Source: an uncultured Gammaproteobacteria bacterium
GTDB lineage: Bacteria; Pseudomonadota; Gammaproteobacteria; Pseudomonadales; Pseudohongiellaceae
Direction: 5' to 3'
DNA length: 64,000 bases
Assembly (NCBI GenBank): GCA_913060695.1
Contig: CAJXUA010000005.1
Coordinates: forward strand, 147,657-211,656
The translations under genes were made by a program, and so were the position numbers. The notes beneath the pieces are model-generated. The model was not told where the DNA came from, made no database searches, and saw only the letters and a program-made list of their open reading frames with translations. Below, in pieces: positions 17,747 through 25,893 of the stretch (position 1 is the first letter of the stretch; every line of letters begins with the position of its first letter).

Positions 17747-18741
17747 TGGCAGTGCAGCAGGTAGACCCTAAAATAGAGATGGGACAGGCACAGGTTAAAC
17801 TCGCCAATCCTCGAGGTTTTTGTGCAGGTGTTGATAGGGCTATCGACATCGTCAATCGCGCACTGGATATCTATGGCGCTCCAATCTATGTGCGACATGA
17901 GGTCGTGCACAATAAATTCGTAGTCGACACCCTGCGCCGTCGTGGTGCCATCTTCGTCGACGAGCTCAGCGATATCCCCTCCATTGACACGGTAGGCCGC
18001 TCGTCCATCGTGGTCTTTAGTGCCCATGGTGTGGCGCAAGCGGTGAAAGAGGATGCGGAGCTGCGTGGTTTCAAGGTATTCGATGCCACCTGTCCACTCG
18101 TGACGAAAGTGCATCTTGAGGTGATTGGCTTTAGTCGCGCTGGTCGCGAATGTGTGTTGATTGGTCATGAATTTCACCCCGAAGTCGAAGGCACTATGGG
18201 CCAGTACGACGATAGCGCTGGTGGCAAAATATACTTGGTCGAATCCGTGGATGATGTTCAGAGCCTGCAAGTGCGCGATCCTTCACAGCTATCCTATGTC
18301 ACGCAGACGACACTCTCGATGGATGATACGTCGCGAATTATCGACGCATTGCGCCTGCGCTTTCCTCTGATTGAGGGACCCCGCAAGAAGGATATCTGCT
18401 ACGCCACACAGAATCGCCAAGACGCCGTTAAGCAATTGGCACTTGAGTGCGAGCTTCTATTGGTAGTGGGTTCGCCAAATAGTTCGAATTCGAATCGTCT
18501 GAAGGAACTCGCGGAGCGCCTGGGCTGTGAATCCTATCTTATTGATAGTGTCGACGACGTGCAGCCACAGTGGTTTGAGAACAAGACGCGCTTCGGTGTT
18601 ACTGCCGGCGCATCCGCACCGGAGGTGTTAGTGCAGCAAGTAGTGCAGCGACTTCGTCAAATCTGCAATCAAGCTCCCGAGGAGCTAAAGGGTGTAGAGG
18701 AAAACATCGTTTTTAGTATGCCTAAAGAATTGCGCCGCTGA
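17746..18741 (+). CDS. ispH: 4-hydroxy-3-methylbut-2-enyl diphosphate reductase IspH
   Basis: 331 residues. The three iron-sulfur ligands are in place: Cys26 ([12 protein letters not shown]), Cys116 (DATCPLV) and Cys218 (ICYATQNRQ). [10 protein letters not shown] and the late TAGASAPE segment are also characteristic. Catalyses the last step of the MEP isoprenoid pathway, making IPP and DMAPP. The start used overlaps the fkpB stop; an internal ATG at 17779 gives a protein closer in length to E. coli IspH. Confidence 0.96.
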   Translation: MAVQQVDPKIEMGQAQVKLANPRGFCAGVDRAIDIVNRALDIYGAPIYVRHEVVHNKFVVDTLRRRGAIFVDELSDIPSIDTVGRSSIVVFSAHGVAQAVKEDAELRGFKVFDATCPLVTKVHLEVIGFSRAGRECVLIGHEFHPEVEGTMGQYDDSAGGKIYLVESVDDVQSLQVRDPSQLSYVTQTTLSMDDTSRIIDALRLRFPLIEGPRKKDICYATQNRQDAVKQLALECELLLVVGSPNSSNSNRLKELAERLGCESYLIDSVDDVQPQWFENKTRFGVTAGASAPEVLVQQVVQRLRQICNQAPEELKGVEENIVFSMPKELRR

Positions 18742-18777
18742 AATTTTAGGTGCTAGTCCCGATGCCGACGTTAGCTC

Positions 18778-19119
18778 TTAGTGGCTGCGGCGCTTCTTAG
18801 CAGCGCCGCGCACTGCTGCGTCCCAAGATCTTCGTGCCCATATAGCGGCTTCATCTTGGTCATCAAAAAGCTGGTCTGGCGCTTGGAAATAGGCGATAGA
18901 ATAGCTTTTTCCCTGTTTCTCGTAGCTGAATCTCTCAAGTCCCTCATCTTCGAAAATGTGCTGATTCTCGGCGTCAGCCTTTAGATAGAGCGTATCGTCG
19001 GCCACTAGCGCGAACATGAGTCCATCGTAGTAGAGCCCATGGCCGCCGAACATGCGGCGCGAGTTGACCTGGCCGAATGTTGCGAAGACTTCTTTTAGAA
19101 AATCGATGTAATCACTCAT
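18778..19119 (-). CDS. TfoX/Sxy N-terminal domain protein
   Basis: 113 residues covering only the TfoX N-terminal domain (VNSRRMFGGHGLYYDGLMFALVAD, then LYLKAD). Full-length Sxy/TfoX regulates competence together with CRP; stand-alone N-terminal domain proteins are common and mostly uncharacterised. A basic KKRRSH tail ends the protein. It converges on ispH. Confidence 0.8.
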   Translation of the reverse strand: MSDYIDFLKEVFATFGQVNSRRMFGGHGLYYDGLMFALVADDTLYLKADAENQHIFEDEGLERFSYEKQGKSYSIAYFQAPDQLFDDQDEAAIWARRSWDAAVRGAAKKRRSH

Positions 19120-19251
19120 GCCTTGCTGCCTCGTTTTTTACCCTGCGAGCGCTTGTAGGGTGCGTTGATGCCGTTCATTATGGCATCTGACACGTACACT
19201 GGGCTCGGATATACTGACATACATGCTCATCCATAATAAGAAGGAAATCCC

Positions 19252-19665
19252 ATGGTAATTTACGGCGTTGCCCTATTGGCGGCTTGTCTAGTCTCCGGCC
19301 TGTATATAGGAGAACTGCTCGGGCAGCTACTCGGGGTGCAGGCGAACGTAGGAGGTGTCGGAATCGCGATGGTCCTACTAGTGCTGGCTTCAGGCTCTAA
19401 GCGGCTGCAATCCCTAGTCACGGGTCCCTCGGGGGATGGCATAAAGTTTTGGAGTGCGATGTATATTCCTATCGTCGTTGCTATGGCCGCGAGTCAGAAT
19501 GTGGTGGCAGCGGTTGATGGTGGCCTGCTGGCACTCATCGTTGGAGTGCTCGCGGTAGTGGTCAGTTTCGCGCTGGTGCCACTTATTAGCCGCATTGGCC
19601 CACAGAGCGAGCCTTTGCCACCCTTGGAAGAGCCCAGTGCCAGCACCACTAAGCGGGGTGTGTAA
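19252..19665 (+). CDS. madL: malonate transporter subunit MadL
   Basis: 137 residues with four hydrophobic helices; MVIYGVALLAACLVSGLYIGELLG and NVGGVGIAMVLLVLASG match MadL. MadL and MadM form a sodium-dependent malonate carrier. AAGGA lies upstream of the ATG. The stop codon shares one base with the madM start. Confidence 0.9.
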   Translation: MVIYGVALLAACLVSGLYIGELLGQLLGVQANVGGVGIAMVLLVLASGSKRLQSLVTGPSGDGIKFWSAMYIPIVVAMAASQNVVAAVDGGLLALIVGVLAVVVSFALVPLISRIGPQSEPLPPLEEPSASTTKRGV

Positions 19666-20423
19666 TGGAGACACTAAGCGAAGTGCTTCGCGCTAATGGA
19701 CTCATCGTTGCCTTCACTGTTGTGGGCATCACAGTATGGCTGTCCTATGTAGTGTCTAATCGCTTTACCCGCGGGCGCATTCACGGCTCTGCGATTGCGA
19801 TTCTGCTAGGTTTGGTTGCTGCTTATTTCGCGGGCCTGGAGACGGAGGGGCGACGGGGCGTAGCAGATATTGGCGTTCTAGCTGGAATCGGCATTATGGG
19901 TGGCGGCATGATGCGCGACTTTGGCATCGTCTCTACCGCATTCGGTGTTCATCTTGGCGAACTGCGTAAAGCCGGAGTAGTCGGCATGATCTCTATTTTC
20001 GCTGGGGTGATTGTCTCCTTCATTATAGGCGCAGTCGTCGCAGTTTTATTCGGTTACAGTGACGCCGAGAGCATCACTACGATCGGCGCAGGGGCGGTAA
20101 CCTACATCGTCGGTCCCGTGACAGGCACGGCAATCGGGGCGAGCTCCGACGTAATAGCGCTTAGCGTTGCTGCAGGGGTAGTGAAGTCGATCCTCGTGAT
20201 GATCGGAACCCCGATGGTGGCGCGCTATATCGGTCTTAATAATCCTCAGTCGGCCATGGTCTTCGGTGGGCTAATGGGCACGACCAGCGGTGTTGCCGGT
20301 GGTTTGGCCGCGACGGACCCTCGTCTTGTGCCCTATGGGGCCATGACGGCTACTTTTTATACTGGTATTGGCTGCCTTCTTGGCCCGTCAATTCTCTATT
20401 TTATCGTGCGAGCACTTGTGTGA
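19665..20423 (+). CDS. madM: malonate transporter subunit MadM
   Basis: 252 residues, highly hydrophobic, with Gly-rich helices typical of MadM (GIGIMGGGMMRDFGIVSTAFG, MGTTSGVAGGLAATDPRLVPYGAM). Partner of MadL in malonate uptake across the inner membrane. The start overlaps the madL stop by one base, and the acyl-CoA synthetase gene follows after 26 bp. Confidence 0.9.
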   Translation: METLSEVLRANGLIVAFTVVGITVWLSYVVSNRFTRGRIHGSAIAILLGLVAAYFAGLETEGRRGVADIGVLAGIGIMGGGMMRDFGIVSTAFGVHLGELRKAGVVGMISIFAGVIVSFIIGAVVAVLFGYSDAESITTIGAGAVTYIVGPVTGTAIGASSDVIALSVAAGVVKSILVMIGTPMVARYIGLNNPQSAMVFGGLMGTTSGVAGGLAATDPRLVPYGAMTATFYTGIGCLLGPSILYFIVRALV

Positions 20424-20449
20424 CGCTTAATGTTTGATGGATTGACTCT

Positions 20450-21955
20450 ATGAATACAACAACGAATATGCGGCCATTTCCCGCAATCAACTATAGCAAC
20501 AATGCCGTTGCGCTCAACGAAGACGCGGCGCAGTGGACTTACACTGAGTTGCGACAACATATTGACCGCTTGGCTAGCGGTCTGTTGGGAAAAGCCCGCG
20601 ACCTTAAAGAGGAGCGGATTGCTTTTTTTATGCCTGCGAGCGTAAATTATGTTGCTACGTTACTGGGTATATGGCGTGCGGGTGGTATTGCAGTGCCCTT
20701 GAATATAGCCGCCGCAATGCCAGAGATTGAACATGCCTTAAGCTGCGCAAAAGTCACACGGCTCGTCGTCGGGATTAGTTCTCCAGCGGAATCTCTAACC
20801 CCTTTGTTTAGCTTGTGTAGAGGTCTAAACATTGAGGTTCTTAATTTCTCTGATGTCTTGAGCGATAAGATAATGGTGATGCCCGAGCTCGATATCGAAC
20901 GGCGTGCAATGATGCTTTTCACTAGTGGCACAACCAATAAACCGAAAGGAGTAGTGAGTACCCATAAGAACATACGGGCGCAGATTACGACTCTATTAGA
21001 GGCTTGGAACTGGCAGGTTGAGGATTCCATTCCATTGTTCCTTCCGTTGCACCATATTCACGGCATTATCAACGTGCTTTGTTGTGCTCTCTGGATCGGG
21101 GCGCGAGTAACTCTATTTGCGCGTTTTGATATGGGGACAATACTCGCGCGCGTTGAGGATCGAGATTACAGTGTCTTTATGGCGGTCCCCACAATTTATG
21201 TGAAAATTATCGGCGAGTTGGAAAAGCTCCCAGAGCCTAGGCGCAAGCGAATCTGCACGGGATTCAAAGATATGCGCTTGAACATCAGCGGTTCCGCAGC
21301 CTGTCCAGTAAAGCTTTACAATCAATGGAAAGAGCTTACCGGGCAGACTCTGTTAGAACGCTACGGGATGACCGAAATCGGCATGGGTATTTCGAACCCT
21401 TATTTCGGTGAGCGCCGTGCGGGTGCTGTTGGAGTGCCACTACCCGGCGTCGAAGCCGAGCTGTTCGATGAGGCAGGAAACATTATCGAAGGTGACGATA
21501 CACCCGGCGAGATTCGCATACGTGGCGACAACGTATTTCTCGAATATTGGGACAACCCAAAGGCTACCGAGGATAGTTTTATCGATGGCTGGTTCTGCAC
21601 AGGCGATGTAGCGGTACGAGAGACCGGTTACTACCGCATAATGGGTCGCTCGTCGGTCGATATTATAAAGTCGGGTGGCTATAAATTATCTGCCCTCGAG
21701 ATCGAAGGCACGCTGTTAACTCACGAGAGTGTTGCAGAATGCGCGGTGATAGGAGTCGAGGACGAGACTTGGGGCGAGGCGGTCACGGCGTTTGTCGTTC
21801 TTAAGCCTGAGCAAGTTTTAGAGTATGCAGCACTGAAGAGGTGGTGTGAGACTCGCATGTCTCCCTATAAAATACCTAAACATCTGCGTGTGGTGGAATC
21901 GCTGCCGCGCAATGCCATGGGCAAAGTCATGAAACCGGAGTTGAAGAAACTGTAA
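20450..21955 (+). CDS. matB: malonyl-CoA synthetase-like AMP-forming ligase (MatB type)
   Basis: 501 residues of the ANL adenylating family: P-loop MLFTSGTTNKPKGVVS at about 155-170, LPLHHIHGIINVL, LERYGMTEIGMG, the TGD hinge region (WFCTGDVAV), GRSSVDIIKSGGYKLS, and catalytic Lys in the final GKVMKPELKKL. Length and the HxHG segment fit MatB, which makes malonyl-CoA from malonate, CoA and ATP. The madLM genes directly upstream support malonate over other acids. No malonyl-CoA decarboxylase gene is nearby, so the product may feed fatty-acid or other synthesis. Confidence 0.75.
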   Translation: MNTTTNMRPFPAINYSNNAVALNEDAAQWTYTELRQHIDRLASGLLGKARDLKEERIAFFMPASVNYVATLLGIWRAGGIAVPLNIAAAMPEIEHALSCAKVTRLVVGISSPAESLTPLFSLCRGLNIEVLNFSDVLSDKIMVMPELDIERRAMMLFTSGTTNKPKGVVSTHKNIRAQITTLLEAWNWQVEDSIPLFLPLHHIHGIINVLCCALWIGARVTLFARFDMGTILARVEDRDYSVFMAVPTIYVKIIGELEKLPEPRRKRICTGFKDMRLNISGSAACPVKLYNQWKELTGQTLLERYGMTEIGMGISNPYFGERRAGAVGVPLPGVEAELFDEAGNIIEGDDTPGEIRIRGDNVFLEYWDNPKATEDSFIDGWFCTGDVAVRETGYYRIMGRSSVDIIKSGGYKLSALEIEGTLLTHESVAECAVIGVEDETWGEAVTAFVVLKPEQVLEYAALKRWCETRMSPYKIPKHLRVVESLPRNAMGKVMKPELKKL

Positions 21956-21977
21956 GTGGGAATGAGGAGGAATAAAA

Positions 21978-22625
21978 TTGAAAAGTTTCATTAATATTCT
22001 GAAGGATAATCGTGGCTTTTTCGTATTTCTATTGTTGATGTCCGTGTTCAGGAGCGGCATCGCCGATTGGAATGTGGTACCCAGTGGCTCGATGAAACCG
22101 ACCATAGTGGAAGGCGATCGCATACTCGTGAATAAGCTCGCCTACGATGTGCAAGTGCCTTTTCTGTACCACTCCCTCAAAAAATTGAACGACCCACAAC
22201 GTGGCGACATCATCGTTTTTGATTCGGAAGTAGCGCAGCTACGCCTTGTGAAGCGTGTTATAGGGCTGCCTGGTGACGTTGTTGAGATGGTCGATAACCA
22301 GCTTTATATCAACGGGCAAGCGTTGCAGTACGACGTGCTTGAGTCGCACCAGAATCAAATAGATGAAAGAGAAGACTTGCTCGGTATTGTGCACACAGTG
22401 CGGCTTAATCGAGAAGGCTCTCGCCTTTCTTCATTCGAACCAACGAAAGTGCCAGAGAACTTCTACCTGGCATTGGGGGACAATCGTGACAATAGTTCCG
22501 ATTCTCGCGTGATTGGTTTCGTTCCCCGGTCCGAGATTATCGGTCGAGCAAAGAAGGTAGTAATGTCGGTGGACTATGACCGCTATTACATGCCGCGCGG
22601 TGACCGTTTTTGGAAAACGCTTTAG
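21978..22625 (+). CDS. lepB: signal peptidase I
   Basis: 215 residues starting at TTG 21978, which has a strong GAGGAGG site. One N-terminal helix, then the S26 peptidase boxes: VPSGSMKPT with catalytic Ser38, RLVKRVIGLPGD with general-base Lys92, and LGDNRDNSSDSR. Cleaves signal peptides on the outer face of the inner membrane. Shorter than E. coli LepB, lacking the second N-terminal helix. It lies 22 bp after the matB-like gene. This may be one of several signal peptidase genes; the usual lepA-lepB-rnc setting is absent. Confidence 0.88.
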   Translation: MKSFINILKDNRGFFVFLLLMSVFRSGIADWNVVPSGSMKPTIVEGDRILVNKLAYDVQVPFLYHSLKKLNDPQRGDIIVFDSEVAQLRLVKRVIGLPGDVVEMVDNQLYINGQALQYDVLESHQNQIDEREDLLGIVHTVRLNREGSRLSSFEPTKVPENFYLALGDNRDNSSDSRVIGFVPRSEIIGRAKKVVMSVDYDRYYMPRGDRFWKTL

Positions 22626-22635
22626 TTATCTAAGC

Positions 22636-22685
22636 TCATCGAGGACGACCTCGGTGAATCTATTTCTAATGCGGGACGGCTCGCG
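22636..22685 (+). promoter_or_regulatory. guanidine-II (mini-ykkC) riboswitch
   Basis: Two short hairpins, each capped by an ACGR tetraloop, the defining features of this class. First: a 9-bp stem (22636-22644 with 22649-22657, core CGAGG/CCTCG) with loop ACGA. Second: GCGGG/CTCGC (22671-22675 with 22680-22684) with loop ACGG. They are 13 bases apart and end just before the gdx ribosome site. In the known class guanidinium binding exposes the ribosome site and switches on translation. Confidence 0.88.
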
Positions 22686-22702
22686 CTTGCAAGGTCTCGA
22701 TT

Positions 22703-23017
22703 ATGGTTTGGCTTATTGTAATTTTCGCGGGTTTGTTGGAGATTGTCTGGGCCGTTGGCCTGCGTTATACCGATGGTTTTACACGCCTGTGGCCCAGCGT
22801 TGGAACCTTGTTAGCCATGGGCGTCAGCTTCTTCTTACTCAGTCTTGCCATGCGCACTCTCCCTACTGGCACAGTCTACGCTGTGTGGGTTGGTATCGGC
22901 GCTGTCGGCACGGTGGTGTTCGGTGTTCTCTTCCTCGGAGAACCTGCTAGTCTTCCGCGAATTATCAGTATCTTGTTGATTATATTCGGCATTATTGGTC
23001 TTAAGTTAAGTTCTTGA
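22703..23017 (+). CDS. gdx: guanidinium exporter Gdx (SugE), SMR family
   Basis: 104 residues with four helices, the small multidrug resistance size. The start [26 protein letters not shown] carries the essential membrane Glu of helix 1; [15 protein letters not shown] and LFLGEPAS are typical of the SugE/Gdx branch. Exports guanidinium in exchange for protons as a dual-topology dimer. The guanidine-II riboswitch directly upstream supports the guanidinium assignment over a quaternary-ammonium exporter. Confidence 0.93.
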   Translation: MVWLIVIFAGLLEIVWAVGLRYTDGFTRLWPSVGTLLAMGVSFFLLSLAMRTLPTGTVYAVWVGIGAVGTVVFGVLFLGEPASLPRIISILLIIFGIIGLKLSS

Positions 23018-23065
23018 AACTCAATGTTTCTGCCTGCTTTTCCATTTGACTAGGGAAGGTGGGCA

Positions 23066-23173
23066 ATGAGACCATCTGGCAACGTTCATCGAAACGGTGA
23101 GCGCCTTTACCGTAAAACTCCCCGCAAACGATGCATCCCATTCAAGCATTTAACAACACGAGAAGAGGAATGA
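23066..23173 (+). CDS. candidate 35-residue basic peptide overlapping the rnk start
   Basis: ATG 23066, preceded by GGAAGGTGGG, opens a 35-codon frame rich in Arg, Lys and His and ending REEE. Its TGA overlaps the rnk ATG as ATGA, the common arrangement for translational coupling. It may be a leader peptide for rnk, or the overlap may be chance. No similarity recognised. Confidence 0.3.
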   Translation: MRPSGNVHRNGERLYRKTPRKRCIPFKHLTTREEE

Positions 23174-23583
23174 AGACAAAAGCTAAAGTAGTAATTTCGT
23201 CACTGGACGCAGAAAGACTGGAGCGCATCATCGATGCCTTGCCGACGAGCGCCTATGCCGTAGGTGAGAAATTGGAGGAGGAGCTCGCCCGCGCAAAAAT
23301 TGTCGAACCGAAGTTGATACCGCCGACAGTGGTGACTATGAACTCTACTGTTCGCTTTAAGGTGGACTCGTCCAACGAGGAATTTACAATGACTTTGGTT
23401 TATCCCAAGGATGTTGATGTTGCTCAGAATAAGATATCCATACTCGCCCCCGTGGGCAGCGCAATGCTCGGGCTCGAGCAAGGCGCAGAGCTCGAATGGC
23501 CGAAGCCTGGGTTTGGCATGTTGAAGGTCCAGATCGAAGAGATAACCTACCAACCCGAGCGTGCGGGGGATTATCATCGCTAA
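23170..23583 (+). CDS. rnk: regulator of nucleoside diphosphate kinase, Rnk (GreA/GreB C-terminal fold)
   Basis: 137 residues from ATG 23170, where GAGG precedes; the longer frame from 23131 is unlikely. Pattern: ISSLDAERLERIID, a short coiled N-terminal part, then TVVTMNSTVRFK, TLVYPKDVD and ILAPVGSAMLGLEQG, the GreA/B-like C-terminal domain. Rnk binds RNA polymerase near the secondary channel and affects nucleoside diphosphate kinase and polyphosphate-linked phenotypes. Confidence 0.88.
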   Translation: MKTKAKVVISSLDAERLERIIDALPTSAYAVGEKLEEELARAKIVEPKLIPPTVVTMNSTVRFKVDSSNEEFTMTLVYPKDVDVAQNKISILAPVGSAMLGLEQGAELEWPKPGFGMLKVQIEEITYQPERAGDYHR

Positions 23584-23633
23584 GGGATTGCGATTACTTC
23601 GTCATTCGAAATATGGAAGTTCGAGTAAAACTG

Positions 23634-23665
23634 ACGCAAGCCTCCAACACGGTGGCTTGCGTTTC
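23634..23665 (+). terminator. probable terminator of rnk
   Basis: A 9-bp perfect stem ACGCAAGCC/GGCTTGCGT around an 11-base loop, followed by TTC; the T-run is short. It lies 50 bp beyond the rnk stop. Confidence 0.55.
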
Positions 23666-23740
23666 TACATTGGCGCGCCTTTTGCCAAATGTATAAATGT
23701 TAAGTACAGACTCACATAAAGAAGCAAACAGAGGCACTAA

Positions 23741-23995
23741 GTGGCGGAGATTAAGTTCAGCGATGAAGAGAAGCTAGCGATTGGGCAGAGAGTGCAGCGC
23801 TATGTTGAAGAAGAGTTAGATCTAGAAATCGGCCAGTTTGATGCGGAGTTTCTGTTAGATTTTTTCGCGAAGGAGATTGGCGGCTATTTCTATAATCGCG
23901 GGCTCTACGATGCCCAAGCGGTGCTAGAGAAAAATATCGAAGAGATTGGTGAATCTATCTTGCAGCTAGAGAAGGCGACGCAACTCAAGCGCTAA
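23741..23995 (+). CDS. DUF2164 family protein
   Basis: 84 residues, starting at GTG 23741 after AGAGGCAC. It is acidic and helical, with FSDEEKLAIGQRVQRYVEEELDLEIGQFDAEFLLDF and FYNRGLYDAQA, which match the DUF2164 family of small cytoplasmic proteins of unknown function. Single gene between rnk and a membrane-anchored protein. Confidence 0.8.
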   Translation: MAEIKFSDEEKLAIGQRVQRYVEEELDLEIGQFDAEFLLDFFAKEIGGYFYNRGLYDAQAVLEKNIEEIGESILQLEKATQLKR

Positions 23996-24100
23996 GCTAA
24001 GAGATCAACTGGCAATGTTCAATTGGATGAAGTGTCCTTTTCCCGTTAAACTCCTAGATTAGAGTCTGGATTCGTCCCCTAATAATTAGAAGAGATAAAG

Positions 24101-24898
24101 ATGAATAATCGACGCATATTATTGCTTTGTGCCTCTCTTGCCTTCGTGATTGCCATTTCCTCATGGTTGTATGTAAAGGCGCCTCCTGCCACATCGATGC
24201 AGATAGGAGAGGCGGGGAATACTGTGCTTACAGTCGAGGATGCTCAAGCTCTAGCAACTGCAGCCGAGCAAGGCGCTTCTAGTTCGCGGCTCCAAGCAAC
24301 TGATTCGCTCGCCTCTACAGGCGACGATGAAGCTGAAGATGAGACCCTTGCTACCTCAGGCAACAGTGCACAAGCTGCGCAGAATTCAGATGATTTCAAT
24401 AAACCTAGTGCAGAGGAACCCGCCCAGAATGCCGATTCATCGGAAGAGGGGGGGGCGCTTGTATTGAGCGACTCGGTATTTGCCGCGATAGAGAATGTTC
24501 AGCAGTTACAGCTAGACGGGCAGTGGGAGGCATCATTAGATGTGTTAAACGCACTTTACGAAGATTTCGACGAACTCAATAGCTTCGAGCAGGTCACCTT
24601 GTTGAATTTTTATACCAATACACTGCTGCGATTTGAGATGTGGCCAGAATCCATCGGCGCATTTTCGCGGATGCTGACTATACCTGATTTGCGGCCCGAT
24701 ATTGGTGCTAGGGCGCTCATGGCGCTAGGTCAATTACACGCAGAAGTCGGTCAGTACGCCGCTTCAATCAGTTATCTTAGGAGTTGGCAAGACGTGACGG
24801 TGGGCATGGAGAATATGGAGCGCAGCAACGCAAGAGTGAACGAGCTACTCGCGCAATCCCGCCTTGGCTTGCAGCAAGCGAACAGCGAGGCGCAGTAA
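24101..24898 (+). CDS. membrane-anchored periplasmic protein with TPR-like C-terminal part
   Basis: 265 residues. An N-terminal helix (ILLLCASLAFVIAISSWLYV) without a clear cleavage site acts as anchor or signal. Residues about 30-120 are low-complexity and acidic (Ala, Ser, Glu, Asp, Gln), a likely disordered linker. The C-terminal part (about 125-255) is helical with TPR-like spacing (GQWEASLDVLNALYEDF, MALGQLHAEVGQYAASISYL). No family recognised. The racemase gene begins two bases after its stop. Confidence 0.6.
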   Translation: MNNRRILLLCASLAFVIAISSWLYVKAPPATSMQIGEAGNTVLTVEDAQALATAAEQGASSSRLQATDSLASTGDDEAEDETLATSGNSAQAAQNSDDFNKPSAEEPAQNADSSEEGGALVLSDSVFAAIENVQQLQLDGQWEASLDVLNALYEDFDELNSFEQVTLLNFYTNTLLRFEMWPESIGAFSRMLTIPDLRPDIGARALMALGQLHAEVGQYAASISYLRSWQDVTVGMENMERSNARVNELLAQSRLGLQQANSEAQ

Positions 24899-24900
24899 GA

Positions 24901-25590
24901 ATGAAGACGATCGGGATGTTGGGCGGCATGAGCTGGGAGTCTACTCTGAGTTATTATCGTGCGCTAAATCTCGGCGTAAAGGGTGCCTTAGGTGGTCTGC
25001 ACTCGGCGAAGATTCTTCTCAATAGTGTCGACTTTGCCGAGATCGAAGCGCTGCAACACGCAGGGCGCTGGGATGAGACTGCTTTGATCCTCGCCGATGC
25101 CGCTGTAGCTCTAGAGACAGCTGGCGCGGATTTTCTAATGATCTGTACCAACACCATGCACAAGGTTGCTCCGCAGATTCAAGCCCGCATAAAAATTCCC
25201 TTACTTCATATCGCCGATGCTACAGCGAGCGTGTTGCGCAAAGACGGAGTGAAGAAAGTCGGCCTTCTAGGTACGCGATTTACGATGGAGCAGGATTTCT
25301 ATCGGGAGCGAATTCAGGCGCAGGGAATTGATGTAATTGTACCGGACCCAAGTGCGCGTGATTTAGTACATGGGGTGATCTACGAAGAGCTTTGCCTAGG
25401 AAAAATTAATGCGGAGTCGAAAGTTCAGTTTCTGAAAATCGTGGATGCGCTCGCAGGGGCAGGAGCCGAGGCCGTGATTCTTGGCTGCACCGAGATAGCT
25501 TTGCTCATTCAACAAGCAGATACACCTATCCCGCTTTACGATACGACCGCAATACATGCGGAGCAGGCGGTACTATTCGCACTGGCTTAA
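24901..25590 (+). CDS. aspartate/glutamate racemase family protein
   Basis: 229 residues. It starts MKTIGMLGGMSWEST, the common N-terminus of YgeA-like racemases. The two catalytic cysteines are present: Cys82 (ICTNTMH) and Cys196 (LGCTEI). PLP-independent amino acid racemase, cytoplasmic. YgeA relatives racemise homoserine and other amino acids as well as Asp or Glu, so the substrate is open. The start at 24901 is two bases after the preceding stop. Confidence 0.87.
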   Translation: MKTIGMLGGMSWESTLSYYRALNLGVKGALGGLHSAKILLNSVDFAEIEALQHAGRWDETALILADAAVALETAGADFLMICTNTMHKVAPQIQARIKIPLLHIADATASVLRKDGVKKVGLLGTRFTMEQDFYRERIQAQGIDVIVPDPSARDLVHGVIYEELCLGKINAESKVQFLKIVDALAGAGAEAVILGCTEIALLIQQADTPIPLYDTTAIHAEQAVLFALA

Positions 25591-25664
25591 TGCTGTCGCA
25601 ATGGTTTACTTTGTTTGCCATACTTCTTGCTGTCTTCAAATGCGATTGGTAGAGGTAAAAGCTG

Positions 25665-25892
25665 GTGAATGAACAGCTCTTGTTAGAGGCGATTAATCAG
25701 ACGATGCCCTTCGGTAAGTATCGTGGTCGTAAGTTGTTAGAGTTACCTGAACCCTATCTAGTTTGGTTTCACAATCAAGGCTTCCCATCGGGCAAGCTTG
25801 GTGAGCAGCTGGCCTTGATGCACGAGGTCAAAGTCAATGGCTTAGAAACGCTGCTATACCCCTTATTGAAGAATGCCTCCCCGCGCAGATGA
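25665..25892 (+). CDS. DUF3820 family protein
   Basis: 75 residues starting at GTG 25665 with AGAGG upstream. TMPFGKYRGRKLLELPEPYLVWF and GFPSGKLGEQLALMHEVKVNGLE match DUF3820, small cytoplasmic proteins sometimes labelled quorum-sensing-regulated virulence factor. Function unknown. Its stop is one base from the end of the convergent hydrolase gene. Confidence 0.85.
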   Translation: MNEQLLLEAINQTMPFGKYRGRKLLELPEPYLVWFHNQGFPSGKLGEQLALMHEVKVNGLETLLYPLLKNASPRR

Positions 25893-25893
25893 G

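Noticed and set aside
17743..18270. 175-codon minus-strand frame
   Set aside because: Antisense to ispH, which is unmistakable.
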